A stretch of DNA of 42,572 nucleotides, taken from contig PLXO01000321.1 in assembly GCA_003151425.1 (NCBI GenBank), positions 1 through 42,572 of the forward strand, in the 5' to 3' direction. The notes under the pieces are model-generated. The model worked only from the letters and a program-made list of their open reading frames with translations, ran no database searches and had not been told where the DNA came from. The stretch is from Acetobacteraceae bacterium. GTDB lineage: Bacteria > Pseudomonadota > Alphaproteobacteria > Acetobacterales > Acetobacteraceae. The translations under genes were made by a program, and so were the position numbers. Positions 23,713 to 32,529 of this stretch are shown here, in pieces (the first letter of the stretch is position 1; every line of letters starts with the position of its first letter).

Positions 23713-25401
23713 GTGGAGCTTGTCCTACATATCGCAGTGATGGTGTGCATCTACGCCATCCTTGCCACCTCGTTCAATCTGCTGATCGGCTTCGCCGGGC
23801 TGTTTGCCTTCGGCCACGCGGTGTTCTACGCGTTGGGCGCCTACGCGACGGCGCTCACCGCCATCAGGCTGCATCTGCCATTTCCGCTGCCGTTGATTGT
23901 TTCGGTGGTGGTCACCGGTGTCGTCGGCCTGGCGGTCGCGCTGCCGTCGCTGCGCATTGCCGGCATCTATCTGGTCATTACCACCCTGGCGCTGCAGGTG
24001 ATTACGATCGATGTGATCATCAACTGGACCAGCCTCACCGGTGGACCGACCGGCATATCCGACGTCCCGCCCATCATCCTTTTCGGTGAAACCCTGTCAG
24101 GCCCCGCGCGGTTTCTGCCGCTTGCCGCAGTGTCCGCGCTGTTCTGCTTCCTGATCGCCCGCCATGTCGGCGGCTCGCCGTTCGGCCGGGCCTTGCGGGC
24201 GATGCGCGAGAACGAGAGCGCCGCCGCCTCGGTGGGCAAGAACATCTTCTATCTGAAAGTCAGCGCGTTCGGCATGGCCGCCGCGCTCGCCTCGGTCGCT
24301 GGATCGTTGTTCGCCTATTATCTTTCCTATGTCGGTGCCGACAGCTTCCAGGTCAGCGAGACGGTGCTGATCCTGTCGATGGTCGTCGTCGGCGGCACCG
24401 GCAACCTGGTCGGCTCGGTGCTCGGCGCAGCATTTCTGGTCGTGCTGCCGGAGGCGCTGGCCTTCGTCGACCTGCCGGAAGGCACCGCCGGCCAGCTTCG
24501 CCTGCTGATCTATGGCTGCGTGCTGGTGCTGTTCCTGGTGTTCCGACCCGAGGGCCTGTTGCGCGAACCGCGCCGCCGCGGCCCACATGGCGTCGGTGGC
24601 AAAGACGCGGTGACGGCGGCGATGCAGGTGGCCACATCAGCCGGTGGCAATGTCGTGTTGGAGGGCATCGGCCTGCAGAAACGTTTCGGAGGCATCATCG
24701 CCATCGACGCGCTCGACATCCGGCTGGAGCGCGGGCGCATCACCGGGCTGGTTGGACCCAACGGCGCCGGCAAGACCACCGCGTTCAACGTGCTGACCGG
24801 ATTCCTTCGAGCTGACGACGGCGAAATTCGCTACAAGGGCAAGTCGCTGCGCAACCTGCGGCCGCATGAACTGGTGCGGGCCGGCATTGCGCGTTCGTTC
24901 CAGGACCTGCGGCTGTTCACAGGCATGTCGGTGCTGGAGAACGTGCTGGTCGCGCTGCCGCGCCAGGGCGGCGACCGGCTGCTGATGCTGTTCCTGCGTC
25001 CGCTGCTGGTGCGTCGCGAGGACCATGCGAACGCCGGCAAGGCGATGGCGATCCTCGATTTCATTGGGTTACAGGAACGTGCCTACGACCTTGCCGGGGA
25101 CCTGTCCTATGCCGAGGAAAAACTGCTCGTGGTGGCGCGGCTGATCGCCACCGAGGCGGACGTGCTGCTGTTCGACGAACCGCTGTCCGGCCTGGACGCG
25201 ACCGCGATGCAAAAGATCATCGAGCTGCTGCGCCGCCTCGCGCAGAGCAGCAAGACCGTGTGCATCATCGAACACAACCTCGAGGCGATTCGCACGGCCT
25301 GCGATCATCTCGTGTATCTCGACGAAGGGCGTGTCCTGGCGCAGGGCGATCCGAATGCGCTGATGCGCGACCCCGAGCTGATGCGGAGATACTTCCAGTG
25401 A
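23713..25401 (+). CDS. Fused ABC permease-ATPase LivM-LivG
   Basis: One 562-residue polypeptide joins a LivM permease (residues 1-285, about ten helices, coupling segment RALRAMRENESAAASVGKNIFYLKV) to a LivG ATPase (from ~318). The ATPase has Walker A GPNGAGKT (~346), Q-loop SFQDLRLF, Walker B VLLFDEPLSGLD and the H-loop IIEHN. The ABC signature is divergent: LSYAEEKLL in place of LSGGQ-like residues. The linker is Gly/Arg-rich (REPRRRGPHGVGGKD). GTG 23713 is the start. In most Liv operons livM and livG are separate; fusions are known but less common. The stop overlaps the GTG of livF by four bases. Confidence 0.93.
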   Translation: MELVLHIAVMVCIYAILATSFNLLIGFAGLFAFGHAVFYALGAYATALTAIRLHLPFPLPLIVSVVVTGVVGLAVALPSLRIAGIYLVITTLALQVITIDVIINWTSLTGGPTGISDVPPIILFGETLSGPARFLPLAAVSALFCFLIARHVGGSPFGRALRAMRENESAAASVGKNIFYLKVSAFGMAAALASVAGSLFAYYLSYVGADSFQVSETVLILSMVVVGGTGNLVGSVLGAAFLVVLPEALAFVDLPEGTAGQLRLLIYGCVLVLFLVFRPEGLLREPRRRGPHGVGGKDAVTAAMQVATSAGGNVVLEGIGLQKRFGGIIAIDALDIRLERGRITGLVGPNGAGKTTAFNVLTGFLRADDGEIRYKGKSLRNLRPHELVRAGIARSFQDLRLFTGMSVLENVLVALPRQGGDRLLMLFLRPLLVRREDHANAGKAMAILDFIGLQERAYDLAGDLSYAEEKLLVVARLIATEADVLLFDEPLSGLDATAMQKIIELLRRLAQSSKTVCIIEHNLEAIRTACDHLVYLDEGRVLAQGDPNALMRDPELMRRYFQ

Positions 25402-26105
25402 CTGCCCTGCTTGCGGTGAGCGGCCTGGTGGCCGGTTACGGCAAGAAGACCGTCGTGCGTGGCGTTGATCTGGCGGTGCAGGCAAACGAAATCGTCGTCG
25501 TGCTTGGCCACAACGGCGCGGGGAAGACCACGCTGCTGCGCACGGTGTTCGGACTGATCCGGCCGCAGTCCGGTCGCGTCGTGTTTGACGGCCGTGATAT
25601 CACCGGCCGCAGCCCGTCGGCCAACATCGCCGACGGGTTGGCATTGGTGCCACAAGGCCACGGCATCTTTCGCACCCTGACCGTACGGCAGAACCTGGAA
25701 CTCGGCGGCTTCGTGGTGACCGATCGGCGCGTGATGGCCGAGCGGATGGCGCAGGCGTTCGCGCTGTTTCCGATCCTGCAGGAACGCCAGCAGCAGATCG
25801 GCGGCACTTTGTCCGGGGGCCAGCAGCAGATGCTGGCGATCGGCATGGCATTGATGTCGGGGCCGCGGCTGCTCATTCTCGACGAACCGTCGATCGGGCT
25901 GGCACCGTTGCTGGTGGAGCGGGTGATGTCCAGCGTGCGCGAGATCAACCGGACGTTGGGGACCACGATTTTGTTGGTGGAGCAGAACCTGAAGCACGGC
26001 CTGGCGATCGCGGCGCGCGCGGTGGTGCTGAATCGCGGCAGTAAGCTGTACGACGGCGATCCCGCCGAGCTGGCGGACGAACGCAAGCTGCTGGAAATGT
26101 TCTGA
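25398..26105 (+). CDS. livF: Branched-chain-type ABC ATPase LivF
   Basis: The 235-residue ATPase has Walker A GHNGAGKT (~36), ABC signature LSGGQQQML (~138), Walker B LLILDEPSIGLAP (~158) and the LivF-style QNLKHGLAIAARAVVLNRG. It pairs with the LivG half of the fused protein. GTG 25398 overlaps the livMG TGA (GTGA), and the livF stop overlaps the next ATG (TGATG), so the block is tightly coupled. An upstream extension of the ORF is out of family. Confidence 0.94.
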   Translation: MTALLAVSGLVAGYGKKTVVRGVDLAVQANEIVVVLGHNGAGKTTLLRTVFGLIRPQSGRVVFDGRDITGRSPSANIADGLALVPQGHGIFRTLTVRQNLELGGFVVTDRRVMAERMAQAFALFPILQERQQQIGGTLSGGQQQMLAIGMALMSGPRLLILDEPSIGLAPLLVERVMSSVREINRTLGTTILLVEQNLKHGLAIAARAVVLNRGSKLYDGDPAELADERKLLEMF

Positions 26106-26755
26106 TGCGCATCGCCCCGGGCGAACGCGCCGGCCTGACGGCGCCTTCGGCGAATATGGTATGTACGGCGACCAGCATAGCCGAACGCGGAGACTTTGAC
26201 GTGGATCAGCAACGAGTATCGCAGGAGCGGAAGTCGATCAACTTTAGGGTGCACACCCTCGCCAGCTCGTTGTTCAAGGGAGCGACACAGTACTATGGGG
26301 TGCACTTTGGCGTCGGCCTGCCCGAGATGCGTGTGCTCAGCAACCTCGGCAGTGAAGGCCCGCTTGCCGCGCACCAGATCGTCGCGCTGACCGCAATGGA
26401 CAAGGCGCTGGTCAGCCGCGTGCTAACGACATTGGGCCGGCGTCGCTATGTGACAGCATCGTCGCCCAAGACGGACCCGCGACGGCGGACCTGGGAGCTG
26501 ACGCGCGCCGGTCGGGACCTGGTGCGACAACTGCGCCCTGAGTGGAAGCGGCGTGAAGCAATCATCCAGGCAGGGCTGTCGGAGATTGAACGGGGGCTGC
26601 TTGCCGACATGCTGGAGCGCATGCTTGTCGCGTCGGAGAAGCTGCGCGCGGAAGAGACGGCTGGACTGCGATCGGTCCGCAAATCGCAGTCCAAATCTCG
26701 GGTTCGGCCGCGCTTGGCGCACGAAGGCACAATCCGGCCGGCACAGGCGTCCTGA
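26105..26755 (+). CDS. MarR-family transcriptional regulator
   Basis: Up to 216 residues with the MarR winged helix: VGLPEMRVLSNLGSEGPLAAHQIVALTAMDKALVSRVLTTLGRRRYVTASSPKTDPRRRTWELTRAGRDLVRQL (~75-150). The wing RRRTWELT and the recognition helix DKALVSRVL are clear. The C-terminus is Arg/Ser-rich. The start at 26105 overlaps the livF stop (TGATG); a GTG about 32 codons in would give the family-typical N-terminus, so the first residues are uncertain. Being the last gene of the Liv operon, it probably controls the operon in response to its substrate or CoA thioester, as MarR proteins commonly do. Confidence 0.88.
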   Translation: MRIAPGERAGLTAPSANMVCTATSIAERGDFDVDQQRVSQERKSINFRVHTLASSLFKGATQYYGVHFGVGLPEMRVLSNLGSEGPLAAHQIVALTAMDKALVSRVLTTLGRRRYVTASSPKTDPRRRTWELTRAGRDLVRQLRPEWKRREAIIQAGLSEIERGLLADMLERMLVASEKLRAEETAGLRSVRKSQSKSRVRPRLAHEGTIRPAQAS

Positions 26756-27173
26756 CTGGATCAAAAGCGCATCGATGCCAATACGAACCGCCACGTGGGT
26801 CTTTCTGCCTTCCCGCCCTGCGGTGGCGCGTTGCGTCCGCTCGGCGAAGACCTGACAGAGGTGTCGAACGAAACGGGAATGTGTGGGACCGCATTAATCC
26901 AAGAGCAGAAGCCTTCCGCTGCGGCGGCCGAGACTGATGCTCCACGGCTCGACGCTTCGGCCATTCAGCTACCGTGCCATCGAGCGGCGCGTTCCCGGAC
27001 GCTTGCCGTCCTGCCCGGCACGACGCCGCCGGGCCACGCGGGCCTATGCATGCTCATTGCCCCAATAGAGTGGCGGGAGGCGCCGCTGCTTCGCCGTGCT
27101 ACAACTTGGAGCGATCGAGTCGCCGCCGCACCCGGTGCGGGCACCGATTGTGGCGGAGCAAAGGGGGTGGGCC
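26756..27173. other. 418-bp stretch without a recognisable gene
   Basis: ORFs here translate to Ala/Arg-rich, shadow-like sequences with no motif. I see no strong hairpin or repeat. It probably includes promoter DNA for the downstream wHTH gene. Confidence 0.5.
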
Positions 27174-27440
27174 ATGTCCGATGACGATGCGAAAATACTT
27201 GCTGCTTTGGAAAAAGAAATGACGAATGCGGAGATCGTGACGGCGACCGGCATCAATCGGGCGGACGTGGGACCGGCTCTGCGGCGGCTTCGAGCGGCAG
27301 GGTTGATCGTCTCGCGGGGTGCAACGAACAAGCGCACCCACATGCGAATGGCAACCGCAATCGAGAAGCTGTTCGAGAAAACCGACCACCTGCAAATCCA
27401 GCTCAACGTGATGTCGCTTCCCAAACGGCCGTCTGCTTGA
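27174..27440 (+). CDS. Small winged-helix DNA-binding protein
   Basis: The 88-residue protein is almost only a helix-turn-helix: ILAALEKEMTNAEIVTATGINRADVGPALRRLRAAGLIVSRG (8-49), the last part being the second strand of a wing, then a helical tail. GGGGG five to eight bases before ATG 27174 fixes the start. It resembles small MarR/ArsR-like or archaeal-type wHTH proteins but no family is certain. The neighbour downstream is a truncated gene, so its target is unknown. Confidence 0.7.
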   Translation: MSDDDAKILAALEKEMTNAEIVTATGINRADVGPALRRLRAAGLIVSRGATNKRTHMRMATAIEKLFEKTDHLQIQLNVMSLPKRPSA

Positions 27441-27466
27441 GGGGCTGCAGGCCGAGCGAGCATTGA

Positions 27467-27787
27467 TTGTTCCAGGCTCTGAGAACATGGTTCGACCGGT
27501 GGCGAGACTTGCGCGATCTGTGCGCCGTCGAGCGACAATATAGCCGTGATTACGAACCGGGTTTCACGGCACAAATCAGCCGCGCCAGGGAGGCGTTTGA
27601 CCGCGGGGATCGCGAACAGGCGCTAGCCGTCTGGCATAAGACGCGCGCGCTTTTTCCGGAGCTGTCCATGACGTCGGAGGCGCCGCTGACGCTTCTCCTG
27701 GATCCCGGTGCCTTCGACGCGGCCGATGCGTTGATGCAGACGGGATGGAAGCGGTATCCCTACGACGCGCACACGGTCAGGATCACC
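27467..27787 (+). pseudogene. Truncated TPR-like protein, N-terminal remnant
   Basis: A TTG-started frame reads ~105 protein-like residues: SRAREAFDRGDREQALAVWHKTRALFPEL is a TPR-type helix pair, followed by TSEAPLTLLLDPGAFDAADALMQTGWKRYP. These match the N-terminus of tetratricopeptide proteins, from memory. From about 27790 the frame runs antisense to the ABC ATPase gene and loses sense, so the C-terminal part is missing. It looks like a gene cut by a rearrangement that brought in the amino-acid ABC operon. Confidence 0.55.
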
Positions 27788-27798
27788 ATAACGCTGTC

Positions 27799-28638
27799 CT
27801 ACACGTCCCTCAGCTCGATCCGCGCCAGGAAACTCCGCAGCCTTTCGTGCTCCGCCCGTGCCCCGAACACGTCCTGCGGCGCGCCCTGCACCGCCACGCG
27901 GCCACCGTCCATGAACACCACCTGCGATGACACATCGCGCGCGAAAGTCATTTCATGGGTCACCAGGATCATTGTCATGCCGTCCCGGGCCAGCGAGCGC
28001 ACCACCTTCAGCACCTCGCCGACCAGCTCGGGATCCAGCGCCGAGGTGATCTCGTCCAGCAGCAGCACCTTCGGGTTCATCGCCACCGCGCGGGCAATGC
28101 CGACACGTTGCTGCTGGCCGCCGGACATTTCGATCGGCAGGCTGTCCCGCTTGTCGTCGAGACCGACGCGCGTCAGCCATTGCTCGGCAACCGCGCGGGC
28201 TTCGGCCCTGGCCATGCGGCGCACCTTGCGCAAGCCGAGCATCACGTTCTCGACCGCGGTCAAATGCGGGAACAGGTTGAAGAGCTGGAACACCATGCCG
28301 ATGTCGGCACGGATGCGGGCCAGTTCCTGTTCCCTGCGTGGCTTGCCGCCCTCGCGGTAGCCGACCTCGACGCCGTCGACCTGGATCGAGCCGCTGTCGT
28401 AGGTCTCCAGCAGATTCACGCAGCGCAGCAGCGTCGTCTTGCCGCTGCCGCTGGCGCCGATGATCGACACCACGCTGCCCTTCGGCACGTCCAGATCGAC
28501 ACCTTTGAGCACCTGGTTGGCGCCGAACGCCTTGGTGAGCTGGCGCACTTTGACCAGTGGATCGGCAGTCGGCACCTGCGGATCGGCACCCCGCATCGGT
28601 GGATCGGCCGCTCGCTTCTCACTCACGGACATAGGCAA
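27799..28638 (-). CDS. Polar amino-acid ABC transporter ATPase
   Basis: The 279-residue ATPase has Walker A GASGSGKT (~63), Q-loop MVFQLFNLFPHL, signature MSGGQQQRV (~160) and Walker B VLLLDEITSALDP, the pattern of GlnQ/HisP-type ATPases. Before the fold there are ~25 extra residues with an imperfect repeat (AADPPMRGADPQVPTADP) coded by GGATCGGC-like repeats. The start overlaps the permease gene end by 20 bp. It powers uptake through the two upstream permeases. The gene ends against the truncated TPR gene. Confidence 0.93.
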   Translation of the reverse strand: MPMSVSEKRAADPPMRGADPQVPTADPLVKVRQLTKAFGANQVLKGVDLDVPKGSVVSIIGASGSGKTTLLRCVNLLETYDSGSIQVDGVEVGYREGGKPRREQELARIRADIGMVFQLFNLFPHLTAVENVMLGLRKVRRMARAEARAVAEQWLTRVGLDDKRDSLPIEMSGGQQQRVGIARAVAMNPKVLLLDEITSALDPELVGEVLKVVRSLARDGMTMILVTHEMTFARDVSSQVVFMDGGRVAVQGAPQDVFGARAEHERLRSFLARIELRDV

Positions 28639-29266
28639 ACCGCGCCTCTAGTGTGCGACTGGTCAACGACAGCGCGTAGTTGATCGCGAAGTAGATCAGC
28701 GCGCCCAGGACGTACATCGGCATCGGCTTGAAGGTGCGGCCGATCACCTGCTGGATCGACAGCATCAGGTCGACGATGCCGACCAGCGAGACCAGCGCGC
28801 TGCCCTGCACGGTGGCCACCACGGTGTTGATCCACGGCGGCAGAAACCGCCGCAGCGCCTGCGGCAACACCACGTAGAGCATGCGCTGGCCGAAGCCGAG
28901 GCCGATGGATTTCCCGGCCTCGTGCTGGCCGGGTGGGATCGATTGCACCGCGCCGCGGGTGACCTCGAGGACATGCGCGGTCTGGAAAGCCGCCAACGCG
29001 CTGACTGCGGCCCAGAAATTCGTTACGTTCCAGCCGGTCAGCGGCAACATGTAATAGACCGAGAAGATCAGGATCAGCAGCGGCAGGCCGCGGATCAGGT
29101 CGCTGTAGATGCGCACCGGCCAGGCGATCCAGCGCGGGCCGAAGCTGAGCCCGACGCCCAGCAGCACGCCGCACAGCAGCGAAATGACCACCACGATCGC
29201 CGAGACCTGCAGCGTGACCAGCAGACCGTGCCACAGGAAGGGCAGGCCGTTGAGCATGACGCTCAT
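28619..29266 (-). CDS. Polar amino-acid ABC permease 2
   Basis: The 215-residue HisM/GlnP-type permease has five membrane helices and the EAA loop (HEAGKSIGLGFGQRMLYVVLPQALRRFLPPW, ~118-148) preceded by EVTRGAVQSIPPGQ. ATG 29266 overlaps the end of permease 1 (ATGA) and gives MSVMLNGLPFLWHG, the right N-terminus; longer ORFs are antisense noise. Confidence 0.93.
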   Translation of the reverse strand: MSVMLNGLPFLWHGLLVTLQVSAIVVVISLLCGVLLGVGLSFGPRWIAWPVRIYSDLIRGLPLLILIFSVYYMLPLTGWNVTNFWAAVSALAAFQTAHVLEVTRGAVQSIPPGQHEAGKSIGLGFGQRMLYVVLPQALRRFLPPWINTVVATVQGSALVSLVGIVDLMLSIQQVIGRTFKPMPMYVLGALIYFAINYALSLTSRTLEARFAYVRE

Positions 29267-29931
29267 CGGCGGCGGATCGCGAAACGATGTTCCAGTCGCC
29301 GTAGGCCGAACAGCAGCACAAAGCCGGTAACCAGGTACATCGGCGCAACGACCGTCCAGACCTCCACGATGCGGAACGTGTTGGTGTAGATCCAGTTGGC
29401 ACCGTAGGTCAGCTCGGGGACCGCCAGCACGAAGGCCACTGACGTGTCCTTGAACAGCGAGATGAAGGCGTTGCCCAGCGAGGGCAGCACGATGCGGAAC
29501 ATGGTCGGCAGGCGCACATACAGCACGCGCTGCCACGGCGTCAGCCCGATCGCGCAACCCGCATCGATCAGCCCTTTGGGGATGGCGTCCAGCCCGGCGC
29601 GGAACACCTCCACCAGGTAGGCGCCGGCGTAGATCGCCAGCGTCGCCGTGAAGCTGGTGGTGGCGCTGTAGGCGAAGCCGCCGACGCTGGGGATGCCGTA
29701 GAACACCAGGTAGACCAGCAGCAGCAGCGGCACGTTGCGGATGAATTCCACATAGGCGCCGACCAGCAGGCGCACCGGGCGGCTTGCGCCGTGCGCGACA
29801 ACCGCGAGGCCCAGGCCGATGACGCAGCCGAGCAGGATGCCGACCGCCGCCAGTTCCAGGCTAAGCACCAGGCCCCAGCCGAGGTGGCCGAAATACTTCC
29901 AGATGAAATTATAGTTCAGATGGTAGTTCAA
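29263..29931 (-). CDS. Polar amino-acid ABC permease 1
   Basis: The ~222-residue permease has five helices and the EAA loop (DAGCAIGLTPWQRVLYVRLPTMFRIVLPSL) preceded by EVFRAGLDAIPKG. It pairs with permease 2. No ATG gives the right length: a TTG at 29931 (LNYHLNYNFIWKYFG), preceded by GGAA, is proposed as start, though other starts upstream cannot be excluded. The gene order is SBP, permease, permease, ATPase. Confidence 0.88.
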   Translation of the reverse strand: MNYHLNYNFIWKYFGHLGWGLVLSLELAAVGILLGCVIGLGLAVVAHGASRPVRLLVGAYVEFIRNVPLLLLVYLVFYGIPSVGGFAYSATTSFTATLAIYAGAYLVEVFRAGLDAIPKGLIDAGCAIGLTPWQRVLYVRLPTMFRIVLPSLGNAFISLFKDTSVAFVLAVPELTYGANWIYTNTFRIVEVWTVVAPMYLVTGFVLLFGLRRLEHRFAIRRR

Positions 29932-29989
29932 GCCGGTTCCATTGCGTGGAAGCGGCCTCGGCGGCACGCCGCCGAGGCCGGTCAGCCGA

Positions 29990-30865
29990 TCAGATCGGCG
30001 GGAAGCCGGGCTTCTGCACCGGCGGGCTTTCGCCGAAGAATTCCTGGAACGCGGCCGTGTAGATCTCCGGCTGGTGGCCGTGCATGGCGACGTTGAAGCA
30101 GGTGTCGATCCAAAGCAGCCAGTCCGGATCGCCCTGCCGCACCGCGGCACTATAAAGTTGTGCCTCGTAGGCGTAGCCGGGATCGGTGTAATCGCCGGGG
30201 TTCTTCTTCACCAGCCACTTTACCGTGGATGCATCGACCACGCCCACGTCGGCGCGCCCGGCGGTGACCGCCTGCATCACGTTGGCCTGGCTGTCGAGCT
30301 GCATCACCTGCGCGACCGGCAGGGCCTGCTGCACCAGCGTGTCGGCGTCCACGTTCTGCAGCACCGAGGCGCGTACGTCCTTGCCCGCCGCCTTCAGGTC
30401 CTTGTAGGTCTTGTACTTGGAGTTCGGCGCGGTCAGCAGCGCCGCGCCCTCGACGTAGTAGGGCCGCGAGAACGCGACCAACTGGGCGCGCGCCGGCGAG
30501 ACCGTCATGAACTGGATCACCACATCGACCTTGCCGGTGGTGATGTTGGGAATGCGGGCGTTCGCTTCCTGCTGGACGTACTCGACTTTCGTTTCGTCGT
30601 CGAACAGCCCCTTGGCGAGGATGCGCGCCATGGCGATGTCCATGCCGGTGAGTTTTCCCTGATCGTCCTCGAAATGCCACGGCGGGTTGGTCGAACCGGT
30701 TCCGACGATCAGCTTGCCGCGGTCCAGCACGGTGCGCAGCAGGCTGGCGGGGGCGGCCTGGGCGGCCGCGCGCGAGGTGTTCAGCGCGGCGCCGGCGGCT
30801 GCCAGCCCGAGCCCGGCCGCGCCAAGCCGGAACAGGTTCCGACGTTCGGTGGTCGTTTCGGTCAT
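29990..30865 (-). CDS. Polar amino-acid-type ABC substrate-binding protein
   Basis: The 291-residue SBP_bac_3 protein has a twin-arginine-like signal peptide ([19 protein letters not shown], cleavage near AAAQAA). The family core is visible as [38 protein letters not shown] and the second-domain motif [14 protein letters not shown]. It delivers an amino acid or similar small polar compound to the downstream permeases. ATG 30865 is supported by upstream GGGGG. It is divergent from the PLP enzyme at 31011. Confidence 0.93.
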   Translation of the reverse strand: MTETTTERRNLFRLGAAGLGLAAAGAALNTSRAAAQAAPASLLRTVLDRGKLIVGTGSTNPPWHFEDDQGKLTGMDIAMARILAKGLFDDETKVEYVQQEANARIPNITTGKVDVVIQFMTVSPARAQLVAFSRPYYVEGAALLTAPNSKYKTYKDLKAAGKDVRASVLQNVDADTLVQQALPVAQVMQLDSQANVMQAVTAGRADVGVVDASTVKWLVKKNPGDYTDPGYAYEAQLYSAAVRQGDPDWLLWIDTCFNVAMHGHQPEIYTAAFQEFFGESPPVQKPGFPPI

Positions 30866-31010
30866 TTCTTGTACCCCCAAGTTTCGATCCCGCCGGCCCG
30901 TTGCTGACGCCGGTCGCTCCGCGCGACACTCTAGTCCGAATCGACCGCGCGGCAACCGCGGCCCGATCTCGGGGTGCGACCCCAGGGGATCACAAGGAGG
31001 GAGCCTCGAT
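30866..31010. promoter_or_regulatory. Divergent promoter region, amino-acid ABC operon / PLP enzyme
   Basis: Both genes read outward from this 145-bp gap. It contains a small hairpin GGGGT-GCG-ACCCC (30971-30983) in the 5' leader of the PLP gene and its Shine-Dalgarno AAGGAGGG ten bases before ATG 31011. No clear promoter boxes are visible. Confidence 0.4.
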
Positions 31011-32210
31011 ATGACCAGCCCGGATATCCGCGCGCAGCTCGGGCTGCGCCCGATCATCAACGTCTCCGGCACGATGACCGCGCTGGGAGCCTCGATCGTG
31101 GTGCCCGAGGCGGTGGCAGCCGTGGCGGCGATCCTATCGCAGTTCGTCGAGATCGACGACCTGCAACGCAAGGCCAGCGCGGTGATCGCCCGGCTGTGCG
31201 CGGCGGAGGCCGGCTTCGTCACCGCGTCCTGCGCCGCGGCGATCACCGTCGGCGTCGCGGGTGCAATGACCGGCGACAACCTGCCGGCAATCGAGCGACT
31301 GCCGGACGCGACCGGGTTGAAGGACGAGGTGGTGATCCTGGCGGGCCACATGGTGTCCTACGGGGCGCCGGTCGAGCAGGGCATTCGCCTGACCGGGGGG
31401 AAGGTGGTGCCGGTGGGGCAAGCCACCTCGGCGCGCAGGTATCAACTCGAGGGTGCAATCAACGCGCGCACCGCGGCGGCGGTGTACGTGGTGTCGCACC
31501 ACGTGGTGCAGTACGGCATGATCCCGCTGGCGGACTTCGCCGAGATCGCCCACGCCAAGGGCGTGCCGGTCCTCGTCGATGCCGCCTCGGAATATGATCT
31601 GCGGGGGTTCCTCGCTGCCGGCGCCGATCTGGCGCTGTATTCGTCGCACAAATTCCTGGGCGGGCCGACCGGCGGCATCGTGGCCGGGCGCAAGGGCCTG
31701 GTGCGGGCCGCCTATCTCCAGAATGGAGGCATCGGCCGCGGCATGAAGGTCGGCAAGGAGGGCATCGCCGGCACCATCGCGGCCCTGCAAGCGTGGGAGC
31801 AGCGCGACCATGCGGCGGTGCGGGCAGCCGAGACGCGGGCGCTGGCACTGTGGATGCAGACGCTGGCCGCCCGTCCGGGCGTGACCGCGTCGTTGGAGCC
31901 GGACCCGACCAACAACCCGCTGGACCGGCTGCGCCTGACGCTGGACCCGCAGGAAGCGCACATCACCGCTTGGGATTTCGCTGACCGGCTGGCGAACGGC
32001 ACGACGCCGGTGATCGTGCGCGACCACGAGATCGAGCACGGGTTCTTCTACATGGACCCCTGCAACCTGCATCCCGGCGAGGCAGCGGTGGTGGCGCAAC
32101 GTCTGGCGGAGGAATTGGACCGCTCGCAGGCCTCGAACGAGGTTGTGGCGAGCAGCTTTGGCGAACGCCGGGCGCGGCGGTATCGGCGGATGCGGTCGTG
32201 GCCTGATTGA
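31011..32210 (+). CDS. SelA-fold PLP enzyme (DgaE/YhfS-like ammonia-lyase type)
   Basis: The 399-residue protein belongs to the aminotransferase class V-fold SelA/DgaE group: [17 protein letters not shown] at the N-terminus, [20 protein letters not shown] (~66-85), and the PLP lysine in [20 protein letters not shown]. Family members include selenocysteine synthase, D-glucosaminate-6-phosphate ammonia-lyase and YhfS. The absence of SelA-specific tRNA-binding regions and its 399 length favour a small-molecule lyase. Being divergent from an amino-acid-type ABC importer, it may degrade the imported compound. The start is supported by AAGGAGG. Confidence 0.85.
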   Translation: MTSPDIRAQLGLRPIINVSGTMTALGASIVVPEAVAAVAAILSQFVEIDDLQRKASAVIARLCAAEAGFVTASCAAAITVGVAGAMTGDNLPAIERLPDATGLKDEVVILAGHMVSYGAPVEQGIRLTGGKVVPVGQATSARRYQLEGAINARTAAAVYVVSHHVVQYGMIPLADFAEIAHAKGVPVLVDAASEYDLRGFLAAGADLALYSSHKFLGGPTGGIVAGRKGLVRAAYLQNGGIGRGMKVGKEGIAGTIAALQAWEQRDHAAVRAAETRALALWMQTLAARPGVTASLEPDPTNNPLDRLRLTLDPQEAHITAWDFADRLANGTTPVIVRDHEIEHGFFYMDPCNLHPGEAAVVAQRLAEELDRSQASNEVVASSFGERRARRYRRMRSWPD

Positions 32211-32529
32211 TGCGCGATCGCGGGCCTGCGGTTTTCCGCAAGCAGGATCCACCGCGAAGCGTGTGGAGCTCGCGGAGAAGATTAGGGTCTGTCCGGCAAC
32301 AACCGCTCGGAGTTCGCACGGTCGCATCCCAGCCGTCATGGCCCGATCCGTGGGCCGGCCATGACGGGGACAGCGGTTCCGCGGCGCCACTCGATTCGAT
32401 TGTTCCCTGACGGGCCCTTAGCGGTAATGGCGCGCCGAGGCGAGATCCACGAAGGATCGCCGCGAGCTGCGCGTGCCCCGCGGTGGATCTTGCCTTCTTG
32501 CGGACAACAGGGACCGCGTGGCTGTGGCG
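32211..32529. other. Intergenic stretch with an 11-bp hairpin
   Basis: Both flanking genes end here (convergent). CCGTCATGGCC (32333-32343) is exactly complementary to GGCCATGACGG (32357-32367) with a 13-nt loop. A weaker 8-bp pair AGATCCAC/GTGGATCT lies around 32450-32490. The first resembles a REP-like palindrome or a shared terminator. No gene is seen. Confidence 0.6.

Noticed and set aside
26795-27184. 129-codon plus-strand ORF
   Set aside because: Low-complexity and no motif; it overlaps the well-supported wHTH start region without a Shine-Dalgarno.
27788-28360. C-terminal extension of the TPR ORF
   Set aside because: It lies antisense to the ABC ATPase, whose Walker motifs are unambiguous.
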